From the NCBI GenBank assembly GCA_016718205.1, contig JADKEB010000033.1, positions 496,001 through 560,000 of the forward strand: a DNA stretch of 64,000 nucleotides, in the 5' to 3' direction. This document shows positions 8,505 through 17,150 of the stretch, piece after piece. Position 1 is the stretch's first letter; each line of letters starts with the position of its first letter. The position numbers and the translations under genes were made by a program. The notes beneath the pieces are model-generated. The model ran no database searches, was not told the origin of the DNA, and saw nothing but the letters and a program-made list of their open reading frames with translations. This stretch comes from Saprospiraceae bacterium (GTDB lineage: Bacteria; Bacteroidota; Bacteroidia; Chitinophagales; Saprospiraceae).

Positions 8505-8620
8505 AGACTGCCTAAAGAGGAGTAGGCAGTTGTTCCATCTGGAGGCCTTCGGTACTGCAAGGCAGGACCGACATTAAATAGCAGGCACTCGAACTTGTGC
8601 CGCTTTGCGGTAGAGTGCTA
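8505..8620. other. Structured intergenic segment with consecutive hairpins
   Basis: Within 8397-8750, which holds no convincing gene, this GC-richer part has four stems in a row: ACTGCCTA/TAGGCAGT (8507-8530), GCCTT/AAGGC (8545-8563), GCACTC/GAGTGC (8585-8618), and inside the last CCGC-TTT-GCGG (8600-8610). It could be a small RNA or a degenerate repeat. No known RNA family is recognised. Confidence 0.35.
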
Positions 8621-8645
8621 AGCTGAAAAATAACAGAGGAAATAG

Positions 8646-8653
8646 TATCTTTG
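8646..8653 (+). promoter_or_regulatory. -7 promoter-like element TATCTTTG
   Basis: An exact TAnnTTTG match, reading toward lpxH but about 350 bp before it with an E1 element in between. No TTTG at the canonical 19-base distance. Could be the promoter that existed before the element inserted. Confidence 0.35.
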
Positions 8654-8750
8654 CGATGTGATATAGAAATGATATTGGATAGCAAATATTTTTGTTTTAG
8701 TGCATTAATAATATATTGCTTAAAGGTCAAATTTTTGATACCGGATTTAC

Positions 8751-8950
8751 AGTATGTTTAAACTTTTAACATTTGGTACTAAGTGGCAAATTTAATTTCA
8801 GCCTGCCTATCGGCAAGGCAGGGCGACGTTGTATTTTTCTCAGTACCACGTTAAGCTAAGCTTGAGGTTCTGGTTACGAATGCAAAAATTGCTTTGTTAT
8901 AATAAAATTTCTTCACTTTCGCTTAAACGTAAAAATATTAACACGCTCTT
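8751..8950 (+). repeat. E1 element, copy 2 (diverged, about 200 bp)
   Basis: It starts AGTATGTTTAAAC and keeps the CATTTGG...GTGGCAAATTTAATTT block and the CACTTTCGCTTAAACGT block. The right end, ATTAACACGCTCTT, is a degraded version of TTTAAACATACTCT. It sits directly upstream of lpxH, and the palindromic sequence near 8810 (GCCTGCC/GGCAGG) is specific to this copy. Confidence 0.6.
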
Positions 8951-8999
8951 ATTTGAAACATTCATAACCTAAACATCTAAAATTATTCACAAGAATATT

Positions 9000-9782
9000 T
9001 TGACTGAACCTAGACATAAGAAAGTATTTTTTGTTTCAGATTTTCATCTGGGAGCAGATGCCTTGCTTTGCACAGAAGCCAGAGAGAAGAAGATCGTGAG
9101 TTGGTTGTCAGAAATTGAAGATGAATTGGATGAACTATACTTAGTTGGAGATGTCTTTGACTATTGGTTTGAGTATGGAAAAGTGATACCGAAAGGATTT
9201 TCCCGAATTTTAGGAAAATTAGCGGCATTAAGAGATAAAGGGATTCCTGTTTATTTTTTTACCGGCAATCATGATATGTGGATGTTCAGATATTTTGAAG
9301 ATGAATTTGGAATACCCATCATCAGGGAGCCAATTATTAAAGAAATTTTGGGCAAAACCTTTTATATCGGACACGGAGATGGTTTGGGTCCCGGGGACAA
9401 AGGATATAAATTTATAAAAACTATTTTCAGCAATCCTTTCTGCCAATGGCTATTTAGCCTTTTACATCCTGATGCAGGTATTGGTCTCATGAAATTTTTC
9501 AGTTCAAAAAGTCGAAAATACACAGGTGATGAAGCACCGTTTGCTGATCCTGCCAGAGAGTGGTTAGTTCAATACTGTGAAAACTATGAAGCAAAGGACA
9601 ATATAGATTATTTTGTATTTGGTCATAGACATTTGCCAGTTGATTTTAAGCTTTCTAATGGAGTAAGCAGGTATATCAATCTGGGCGAATGGTTGTATGT
9701 TTGCTCATATGGAGTCTGGGATGGAAAAGAATTTCGGTTAAAATTTTACAAATCAGAGCATACAAAGATTTATGGCATGTGA
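9000..9782 (+). CDS. lpxH: UDP-2,3-diacylglucosamine diphosphatase (LpxH type)
   Basis: A calcineurin-like metallophosphoesterase of 260 residues. The metal-binding motifs are in order: DFHLG (residues 14-18), GDVFDYW, GNHDMW, a lone HGDGLGPGD and GHRHLP. The combination GDVFDYWFEYG and GHGDGLGPGD is typical of the Bacteroidetes LpxH/LpxH2 group, which removes UMP from UDP-2,3-diacylglucosamine in lipid A synthesis at the inner membrane. The start appears to be TTG at 9000: no ATG lies before the first conserved motif, and the reading frame begins just ahead of KVFFVSDFHLG. The gene is intact. Confidence 0.88.
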   Translation: MTEPRHKKVFFVSDFHLGADALLCTEAREKKIVSWLSEIEDELDELYLVGDVFDYWFEYGKVIPKGFSRILGKLAALRDKGIPVYFFTGNHDMWMFRYFEDEFGIPIIREPIIKEILGKTFYIGHGDGLGPGDKGYKFIKTIFSNPFCQWLFSLLHPDAGIGLMKFFSSKSRKYTGDEAPFADPAREWLVQYCENYEAKDNIDYFVFGHRHLPVDFKLSNGVSRYINLGEWLYVCSYGVWDGKEFRLKFYKSEHTKIYGM

Positions 9783-9823
9783 TTTGGTAGATATTAAACA
9801 AGATATCTAATAATTCTGCAATC

Positions 9824-10675
9824 ATGAATCAATTTTGTCCCAAAAGAAACTTGAGTTTCCTCGGTTTATTATATCTGTTGATATTTATAAGTTGTAGCCC
9901 AACAAAAAAAACTGTAACTGCATCATTGCCAAGTGCAGGTGATTTTCATTTGAAAGTAAAACCATTCCTAGCTGAAGTCGATAATTTGGGTCGGCTATAT
10001 GTAGTTGATAATAAAAACAGGCTTATCAATTATAAACCGGATCTTACTGAACAATACAGGTATGCAGATAAAAAAACAGGATTTATCTCCAGAATAGATG
10101 TCAGTAATCCACTTAAGATTGTGGTTTTTAGTGATGACTTCAACAAAGCTGTGATCCTGGACAATACATTGAGTCTCATTTCAGAACTCAACCTAAGCGA
10201 CAAATTTGCTGATATCACTGCCTGCACAGTATCCAATGATGGCAACTTTTGGGTTTATGATCCGGTTCAGTTTAAACTTATCAAGATCAGAGACAATGGA
10301 TCAATCATCCTGGAAACATCCAATGTGAATGATTTTGGAATGAAAGATGCCCGCATATATGATATACGTGAAAAAAATAACATAGTCGTGTTGTGTGATA
10401 AAAGTCAAGGCTTTTATATCTTTGACAACCTAGGTCAATATCAATATCATTTTGAGGCTCAGGATATCAAACATTTTACCTTTGATGGCAGAAATATTTA
10501 TTACTACACAGGAACCGGAATGAAAAGCTATTCAATCAAGTTTAAAGAAAGAATATTAATGGGCACACCATTTAGTGTCGGGAAAGAGGGCATGAAATAT
10601 GTCATACATTCTTCAGGAGATTACTACGAAGTCAATGAAAACGGAATCAATGTATTCAAGAGTGACAAGAAGTGA
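9824..10675 (+). CDS. Lipoprotein with propeller-like repeats, function unknown
   Basis: A 283-residue protein with a hydrophobic N-terminus ending in a lipobox, LLIFISC (Cys about 25). The rest is beta-rich, with repeated short phrases of the type LGRLYVVDNKN, DGNFWVYDP and DNLGQYQYHF, as in six-bladed NHL/SMP-like propellers. It lies 41 bases after lpxH and 71 bases before mqnC, so it is probably cotranscribed with one of them. An outer-membrane lipoprotein is inferred; no function can be named. Confidence 0.6.
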   Translation: MNQFCPKRNLSFLGLLYLLIFISCSPTKKTVTASLPSAGDFHLKVKPFLAEVDNLGRLYVVDNKNRLINYKPDLTEQYRYADKKTGFISRIDVSNPLKIVVFSDDFNKAVILDNTLSLISELNLSDKFADITACTVSNDGNFWVYDPVQFKLIKIRDNGSIILETSNVNDFGMKDARIYDIREKNNIVVLCDKSQGFYIFDNLGQYQYHFEAQDIKHFTFDGRNIYYYTGTGMKSYSIKFKERILMGTPFSVGKEGMKYVIHSSGDYYEVNENGINVFKSDKK

Positions 10676-10746
10676 TGATTTTATAGTATAGCTATAAAAA
10701 CCATAATGATTTATTTTAGTTTATAATCCATAACTTTACACAAGTA

Positions 10747-11898
10747 ATGGATACTAAAAAAATATCAAATCTACTTACCAGGGCTCTCCATCTCGAATTT
10801 CTGACAGCTGAAGAAGGTTTGTTTTTATTTGAAAATGCACCTACAGCAGATCTGATGTATGTCGGGAATGCTATCAAACAACATCACGTCCCTGGCAATA
10901 AAGTCACCTGGATCATAGACCGCAATTCAAATACGACCAATGTATGTATAGCCAATTGTAAATTTTGCAACTTCTACAGGCGGCCCGGACACGAAGAATC
11001 CTACATCACTACGATAGCAGAGTATAAACAAAAAATAGAAGAGACCTTTGCCCTTGGCGGAGAACAATTATTGCTTCAGGGTGGTCATCATCCCGATCTT
11101 GGGCTGTCCTATTATGTTGATTTATTTAAGGAGTTAAAATCTCTCTATCCCCATTTGAAACTACATGCTCTTGGTCCACCGGAAATAGCGCACATCACCA
11201 AACTTGAAAAATCGACTCATTCTGCGGTATTGAGCGCATTGAAAGAAGCCGGATTAGATTCATTGCCTGGAGCCGGAGCTGAAATCCTGGATGACAGGGT
11301 GCGTAGACTGATTTCTAAAGGAAAATGTGGGGGGCAAGAATGGCTCGATGTGATGAGAGCAGCGCATCAATTAGGTATAACTACTTCTGCCACCATGATG
11401 TTTGGTCATATTGAAACCAATCTCGAACGAATGGAGCACTTTGTGGCATTACGCGAGGTACAGAGTGAAAAACCGGAAGGTGCGAAAGGATTTCTGGCAT
11501 TTATCCCCTGGCCATTTATGGATGAAGACACCATCCTCAAAAAAATAAAAAGAGCCCGTAACCAGTGCACTGGAGATGAATACATCAGAATGATTGCCAT
11601 GAGTCGCATCATGCTGCCCAATATTATCAATATCCAGGCATCATGGCTTACTGTAGGAAAAAAAATCGCACAATTGTGCCTTCACGCAGGTGCGAATGAC
11701 TTCGGTAGCATCATGATAGAAGAAAATGTAGTATCAGCAGCAGGTGCTGCATTCAGATTTACAGCTGATGGTATTCAGAAAGCTATCAGTGAAGCCGGGT
11801 TTGTCCCTCAATTGAGAAATCAGCAATACGAATACAGAGACCTGCCGGTCAATATGTTGCAACAACAATTGGACAGGGAGAAGATGTTGGTGGATTGA
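10747..11898 (+). CDS. mqnC: Cyclic dehypoxanthinyl futalosine synthase (radical SAM)
   Basis: A 383-residue radical SAM enzyme. The [4Fe-4S] motif is CIANCKFC (Cys 67, 71 and 74; CX3CX2C), followed by GGEQLLLQGGHHPDL, LGPPEIAH and PGAGAEIL, all hallmarks of MqnC. It cyclises dehypoxanthine futalosine in the futalosine route to menaquinone, the respiratory quinone of most Bacteroidetes. The sister enzyme MqnE has a similar fold, but the PGAGAEI and LQGGHHPDL context favours MqnC. Length and motifs are complete. A weak -7-like TAACTTTA lies just upstream, near 10733. Confidence 0.9.
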   Translation: MDTKKISNLLTRALHLEFLTAEEGLFLFENAPTADLMYVGNAIKQHHVPGNKVTWIIDRNSNTTNVCIANCKFCNFYRRPGHEESYITTIAEYKQKIEETFALGGEQLLLQGGHHPDLGLSYYVDLFKELKSLYPHLKLHALGPPEIAHITKLEKSTHSAVLSALKEAGLDSLPGAGAEILDDRVRRLISKGKCGGQEWLDVMRAAHQLGITTSATMMFGHIETNLERMEHFVALREVQSEKPEGAKGFLAFIPWPFMDEDTILKKIKRARNQCTGDEYIRMIAMSRIMLPNIINIQASWLTVGKKIAQLCLHAGANDFGSIMIEENVVSAAGAAFRFTADGIQKAISEAGFVPQLRNQQYEYRDLPVNMLQQQLDREKMLVD

Positions 11899-12011
11899 AA
11901 GGAGTAATTTCGGGTTAAGGATAAGTGAAGAATGTTAGAGTAACGTCAGATATACAAGAGTATGGATTTGCAATTTACCTGAAATTTAGTCTTATAACAA
12001 CAATTTTATTT

Positions 12012-12019
12012 TACTTTTG
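12012..12019 (+). promoter_or_regulatory. -7 promoter element TACTTTTG
   Basis: Exact TAnnTTTG match 44 bases before the ThuA-domain gene; no clear -33 partner. Confidence 0.4.
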
Positions 12020-12062
12020 CTCATAGATCATACATTTTGAACATTTATATCCAATAACGATC

Positions 12063-15000
12063 ATGAACAAAGTCATATTCCTATTTATTTTTTGTTGTTT
12101 TCTGTTTTCCTGTACCAAGAAGGAAATTAAAATATTGGTTTTTACTAAAACTCAAACTTTCAGACATCAATCCATCGAAGCTGGTGTAGCAGCTATTTTT
12201 AAATTGGGTCGTGACAATGGAATTACGATTGACACTACATCAGATTCTGAAAAATTTAATGAAGAAAATTTAAAGCAATACAGTGCGCTTTTATTTATGC
12301 ATTCGACAGGTGAGTTGTTTGACGCTGGGCAAAAGAATGCATTTCAAAGGTATATACAAGCAGGTGGCGGATGGGTTGGTATTCATGCGGCCAGCGATGC
12401 TGAATATCATTGGCCATGGTACAACAAACTGGCCGGAGCATATTTTATGAGCCACCCAAACCAACAGAAAGCAAAACTTATTGTAATGGATCAAACTCAC
12501 GAAAGCACAAAACACTTAAACAAAGAGTGGAACCGATATGATGAGTGGTATGATTTCAAATCATTGAATCCGGATGTGAAAGTGCTGATACAAATCGATG
12601 AAACCAGCTATGAAGGCGGCAAAAACGGAAAAATCCATCCTATGGCCTGGTATCACGAATATGATGGTGGAAGAGCCTGGTACACTGGCTTGGGACATAC
12701 TGATGAATCCTATCAGGAAGAAGCATTTTTGCAGCACGTTTTAGGCGGTATAAAGTGGGCCATAGGCAAAAATAAAAAAAATTATAAAAAAGTGACAACA
12801 CATCTAAGGCCTGAAAACGACAGATTTACATTGGAAAGGTTGATACAAGGACAGTTATTTGAGCCTACAGAAATGACCATCTTACCCAACAAAGACGTAT
12901 TGATAGTACAACGAAGAGGCGAAATGATGCTATACAGTGAGTCACAAAAAAAAATTACTGAAGTAGGAAAACTGGATGTCTATCACCAGTCAAAAAAAAA
13001 AGGAGTCAATGTAGAAGAGGGACTTATGGGTTTGACAAAAGATCCTGAATTTGCCAAAAACAATTATGTCTACCTTTTTTATGCTGCAATGGACAAACCA
13101 GTCAACAGGCTTTCAAGGTTTGTTTTTAAAGACGATTCTCTACACATGACATCAGAATTAACGGTCCTCGAAGTAGAGTCAGAGAGAGAAATATGTTGCC
13201 ATACGGGCGGTTCTGTTGCATTTTCAGGAGATGGGAAATATCTTTTTGTGAGCACAGGAGATAATGCCACACCTTTTGATCAACCTGATCAAAAATATGT
13301 AAATAGCGGGTATGCACCTCAGGATGACAGGCCGGGCTTCGAGCAATATGACGCCAGACGTTCTTCTGCCAACACCAATGATCTGCGCGGGAAAATTTTG
13401 AGATTAAAAAGAAACCCTGATGCTACGTTTTCCATACCTGAAGATAATCTTTTTAAGCCCGGAAACCCTAAAGCAAGGCCGGAAATCTATGTGATGGGAA
13501 ACAGGAATCCGTATCGCATATCGGTGGATAAAAAAAACAACTACTTGTACTGGGGAGAAGTGGGTCCGGATGCAGGTACAAATAGCGAAAGTCGTGGACC
13601 AAGAGGATATGACGAAATAAATCAAGCTAAGGTTCCCGGAAATTTCGGATGGCCTCTATTTGTTGGGAATAATTACGCCTACAACAGGTATGATTATGAT
13701 TCCGGTATTTCAGGTCTCAAATATGACCCTGCTAAGCCGATCAATGAATCGAGAGTCAATACCGGATTAAAAGATTTACCGCCTGCTGTACCCGCCTTGA
13801 TTTACTATCCTTACGACAAGTCAGATGAATTCCCTATGTTGGGAAGTGGTGGGCGCAATGCTATGGCTGGTCCGGTTTACTATGAAGACTTGTATCAAAG
13901 CAAGACTAAACTGCCCTCATACTTCAATGGGAAATTGCTCATTTATGACTGGATACGTGACTGGATAAAATGGGTTGATGTAGCTTCAGATAATGTTATT
14001 GAACCATTTTTGGAAGAATATGAGTTCAATAATATCATTGATATAGAGATGGCAGACGATGGTCAGATTTATATATTGGAATATGGTAAAGGATGGTTTT
14101 TAAAAAATAGTGATTCTGGACTTTCAAGAGTCAACTATTCGCCTGCAAACAGGGTGCCACGAATCAATAATATCAAAGTAGACAAAAAAGAAAGTGTTCT
14201 CCCGCATACATTTAGAGCTGTAGTGCACGCTTTTGATCCTGATAAAGATGTATTGACATATACATGGTTTTTAAATGGAGAAAAATTTAGTTCCACAGAT
14301 TCTGTATTTTCAAAAAGCATCAACTCTGTAAGCCAATCTATATTGAAATGCGAAGTAAGCGACGCTTCAGGCAATATATCAACATCAGAAACTCTGGTGC
14401 TTAATTCCGGTAATGATGCACCACAAATTAACATTTCGGTCGATGGTAATCAGACATTTTACTTTACAGATACACCTGTAAGATACAGCGTAGACATCAA
14501 GGATGATACAGAGATCATATCAAAAAATGTGATGGTGTCCAAGGAAGTCAGTGCTTCCTGGAATAAACCCGGGCATGCTGAATCTTCCAATGGATCATTT
14601 GGAGAAAACCTTATGGCCATATCTGACTGCCAGTCATGTCATAAAAAAGATACCACATCAATAGGTCCATCATATGTATCCATTGCTGAGCGGTATGCAG
14701 AAGATAAAAATGCAGTGGCATATCTGTCTGAAAAAATACGATTAGGAGGCTCTGGTAAATGGGGAGAAGTTGCCATGGCGGCCCATCCAACCATTTCTGA
14801 AGAAGATGCAAAAATGATAGTGGATTGGATCTTAAGCTTGGCAAAACCGGAATCTACGTTGAATAAAAGTCTGCCATTGGTCGGAAGTATCAATGCCAAA
14901 CCGGATGTAAAAGACAAAAACAGAAACATGTTGTTCTTAGAAGCTTCATATACTGACTTGCCTGACAACAAATCAAAACCTATCTTAGCATCTGCATTTA

Positions 15001-15386
15001 TAAAGCTTCAATACAATGAAATCAATGCAAATTTTCTGCCCAAAGAAAATGGATTCTCCAAGAAAAACGTGAATAATAAGGAGTATTGTCAATTGCCTCC
15101 CGAAGGTGGATCTATGGAACTGAAGAATATTGATTTATTTAGGATCAAAAACATCATATTGCAAATCGCAGGAAAAAAATCGGACCCCAAGAGTACATTT
15201 GATCTTCAAGTCGTAGATAAGTCCACAAAAAAGGTTGTAGGCACCGGTATAGTCCGAGGTACAGGCAATAACATCATCGCCATCAATACCGCGCAACAAG
15301 GAAAAAAGGACTACCAATTGGTAGTCACTCCCAATGATCATCGTGAAAATGAGCTATTGATAGAAAAAATGGTTTTCCTAAAATAA
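12063..15386 (+). CDS. ThuA / PQQ-type sugar dehydrogenase / cytochrome c multidomain lipoprotein
   Basis: A 1,107-residue protein exported as a lipoprotein (FIFCCFLFSC, Cys about 17). Domains in order are as follows. A ThuA-like domain (about 22-240) has GGGWVGIHAASD and the metal-like HPMAWYHEYDGGRAWYTGLGH segment. A soluble-glucose-dehydrogenase-like propeller (about 255-690) has MGLTKDPEFAKNNYVYLFYA, VMGNRNPYRISVD and GRNAMAGPVYY. A PKD-like domain follows (about 700-785). A c-type cytochrome (about 845-945) has one CQSCH haem site and a downstream Met. A C-terminal beta domain (about 990-1100) resembles CBM6. The architecture is frequent in Bacteroidetes and Planctomycetes, probably for periplasmic sugar oxidation. 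The gene is intact. Confidence 0.85.
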   Translation: MNKVIFLFIFCCFLFSCTKKEIKILVFTKTQTFRHQSIEAGVAAIFKLGRDNGITIDTTSDSEKFNEENLKQYSALLFMHSTGELFDAGQKNAFQRYIQAGGGWVGIHAASDAEYHWPWYNKLAGAYFMSHPNQQKAKLIVMDQTHESTKHLNKEWNRYDEWYDFKSLNPDVKVLIQIDETSYEGGKNGKIHPMAWYHEYDGGRAWYTGLGHTDESYQEEAFLQHVLGGIKWAIGKNKKNYKKVTTHLRPENDRFTLERLIQGQLFEPTEMTILPNKDVLIVQRRGEMMLYSESQKKITEVGKLDVYHQSKKKGVNVEEGLMGLTKDPEFAKNNYVYLFYAAMDKPVNRLSRFVFKDDSLHMTSELTVLEVESEREICCHTGGSVAFSGDGKYLFVSTGDNATPFDQPDQKYVNSGYAPQDDRPGFEQYDARRSSANTNDLRGKILRLKRNPDATFSIPEDNLFKPGNPKARPEIYVMGNRNPYRISVDKKNNYLYWGEVGPDAGTNSESRGPRGYDEINQAKVPGNFGWPLFVGNNYAYNRYDYDSGISGLKYDPAKPINESRVNTGLKDLPPAVPALIYYPYDKSDEFPMLGSGGRNAMAGPVYYEDLYQSKTKLPSYFNGKLLIYDWIRDWIKWVDVASDNVIEPFLEEYEFNNIIDIEMADDGQIYILEYGKGWFLKNSDSGLSRVNYSPANRVPRINNIKVDKKESVLPHTFRAVVHAFDPDKDVLTYTWFLNGEKFSSTDSVFSKSINSVSQSILKCEVSDASGNISTSETLVLNSGNDAPQINISVDGNQTFYFTDTPVRYSVDIKDDTEIISKNVMVSKEVSASWNKPGHAESSNGSFGENLMAISDCQSCHKKDTTSIGPSYVSIAERYAEDKNAVAYLSEKIRLGGSGKWGEVAMAAHPTISEEDAKMIVDWILSLAKPESTLNKSLPLVGSINAKPDVKDKNRNMLFLEASYTDLPDNKSKPILASAFIKLQYNEINANFLPKENGFSKKNVNNKEYCQLPPEGGSMELKNIDLFRIKNIILQIAGKKSDPKSTFDLQVVDKSTKKVVGTGIVRGTGNNIIAINTAQQGKKDYQLVVTPNDHRENELLIEKMVFLK

Positions 15387-15525
15387 AATCAACGTATAAG
15401 ACCGAATGGTGTGAAGAGCGGAAAAATTTGATTTTGTTGAATTTAAAATACTAAATTCCTTACCATTCATAATCGACCATTAACCATTATTTCTGCCTTT
15501 GCTAATTTTTATTCTGTGAATTTCA

Positions 15526-15660
15526 TTACCTATAAAATCTATCGTCCGTCCATTTTGCAGGATTATTTATAATGTATTTCGAAATGGTTTGATATGATTT
15601 TTCATTACGTATGATGTTTTCCCAATAATTGCGTTGCCACAATTTACCATTGAACGGTGT
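15526..15660 (-). pseudogene. REP-associated tyrosine transposase (RAYT/Y1), C-terminal fragment
   Basis: In a frame different from the kdgK remnant, the minus strand reads NGKLWQRNYWENIIRNEKSY followed by YIINNPAKWTDDRF and a stop at 15526. This is the well-known C-terminus of IS200-like Y1 transposases (the WQRNYWEH-x-IR-x-E motif). The catalytic Tyr and the N-terminal part are missing. It is fused at about 15660 to a piece of kdgK. Confidence 0.75.
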
Positions 15661-15854
15661 CCAATACTGGTGGTGATACCTTTGGCTTTGGCGGCTTTCA
15701 GTGCAGCTTCGGTCAAGGCTGCTGCCTTGTCACTCAACGCAGGTGTGATGCCACCATAGGTTATATCGAAGGTATCTGCCTGTACAAATCGTTTGTAATC
15801 AGGCGTAGAAAGTCTCAACATAATTTCTCCGAGTGTTACTACTTTTTTTGACAT
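15567..15854 (-). pseudogene. kdgK: 2-keto-3-deoxygluconate kinase (PfkB family) remnant, internally deleted
   Basis: Residues 1-35 match the N-terminus of KdgK (VVTLGEIMLRLSTPDYKRF, then DTFDITYGG). The next 28 residues (ITPALSDKAAALTEAALKAA and on) belong much later in the kinase. The segment between, roughly 100 codons, is gone. After residue 63 the frame runs into transposase-derived DNA, giving unrelated residues to the stop. KdgK phosphorylates 2-keto-3-deoxygluconate, the end product of the uronate pathway whose other genes lie broken at 39.4-42.9 kb. Confidence 0.75.
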
Positions 15855-16005
15855 AATGTTATCTTTAAGTGTATTTTTAAAAGGAAATTATTGTATTTAT
15901 AGCTTGTTTCACTGTCAACCAAGCACAAACTTTGACAGAAGCACTGCACTTGATATAACCACTGAACCGCCACATTTAGGTAAGTGCTGTTACCAACAGT
16001 TATTC

Positions 16006-16320
16006 TTAGTTCGTCCAAGGTTCTTTGTCTTTAGCATTCATAAATTTTTGTCTGTCATAAATACTTATTCCTTGCCAGGTGCCAAACCAAAGTTGACCTT
16101 TGTTATCCTCATAAATACTTTGAACAACATTGGTGGTTAAGCCTTTGTCAGTTGTGAATTGGGTGAAATTTGCTCCATCGTAATGATATACCCCATAACC
16201 TTCAGCTGAAAACCAAATATTTCCCTCCCTATCTTCACAAAAATTATAGGTTTCTATTCCTTCAATAATTCCATCCTTTGTGAAGTTAGTGTATGTTTTA
16301 CCATCATATTTACATAATTA
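16006..16320 (-). pseudogene. Two-component-regulator propeller fragment
   Basis: The minus strand from about 16320 to a stop at 16006 encodes about 104 residues with three Reg_prop repeats: YNFCEDREGNIWFSAEGYGV, then YHYDGANFTQFTTDKGL and SIYEDNKGQLWFGTWQGI, ending KDKEPWTN. The upstream part of the protein is absent. Such propellers form the periplasmic sensor of hybrid two-component systems or stand-alone proteins. The N-terminal end coincides with unremarkable AT-rich sequence, so the break point is uncertain. Bases 15855-16005 carry nothing recognisable. Confidence 0.7.
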
Positions 16321-16920
16321 GATAGTCAGAGCTGGTGGCGACATCAGCTCTTTTTTGTTTAGATGCAAATGGTTAAATGGATATTTATTTAGCTTTCGAT
16401 TTTATAGTAGAATGGACGTAGTTTTAAACCCATAATATTGGGAATGATAACAAATCTCAACCACCAAAAAATAAATGTTAAAATGTATAAAAAAAATTGT
16501 ATAAAAATTTGGGTACATAAATTGTAGTACATATCTTTGCTTTTATATATATCGTTTTTTAATATAATTAATTTTTTCATGCATAACCCATAGAATTTGA
16601 TATTTCAAAAAACCAAAATCCTTCTTTTATATAACACCAATTGCTTATTAACCCTTTGGAGTAATTTTTAAGTTATACTAGGTCAAAATAAGAAAATTTT
16701 TTGGTAAAGATTTTTAGAGTTTACCACGGAGAAGCACTATTGGGTAATAGGCTTTGATTGTTTACATATATAATTAATAGTAAACTATTTTTTAGTTAAG
16801 AAAATTTCAGGTGCTCATTTTTATTTCAGGTCTTCAGATATAGAAAACATTTAGATAAATACAAGTAAAATTGTATTAATCTAATATTTTTTTTCAAAAA
16901 TTTTGTGCTAATGATTGTTA
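16321..16920. other. AT-rich gap with no recognisable gene
   Basis: Six hundred bases without a supported gene, RNA or clear promoter. Short open frames on the minus strand (for example 16389-16580) are low-complexity and look random. Confidence 0.5.
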
Positions 16921-17075
16921 GGTGCATTTCATTTTTTCGCACTGTGCTCGATTTCTTATCAAGTTTCGTTTGTTCGTCGTAGCTTTTAACTACGATGCAA
17001 TATATTAAGGCATCTTGCCTGAATCGCAAAAAAAATTGATGATTTTTAATGTGAGGCGAAAAAATGAAATACACC
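16921..17075. repeat. MITE-like element, family E3, complete copy (155 bp)
   Basis: It has 20-bp terminal inverted repeats with one mismatch: GGTGCATTTCATTTTTTCGC at 16921-16940 and the complement of GGTGTATTTCATTTTTTCGC at 17056-17075. A central hairpin is formed by TCGTAG and CTACGA around 16978-16998. The first 87 bases recur with one change at 60521-60607, inside a RAYT transposase remnant. The right end is 75 bases before the start of the giant adhesin, so it may carry or disrupt that gene's promoter. Confidence 0.8.
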
Positions 17076-17150
17076 CTGATTGTTTGGTCATTGCCATTGA
17101 TTGCTATCTTTATAAATAACCCTATAACCAAAACTTTTAAATATTTGAGT

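Noticed and set aside
17064..17150. Upstream start for the giant adhesin
   Set aside because: The extra 29 codons begin inside the E3 right end and would bury the signal peptide; the ATG at 17151 gives a normal one.
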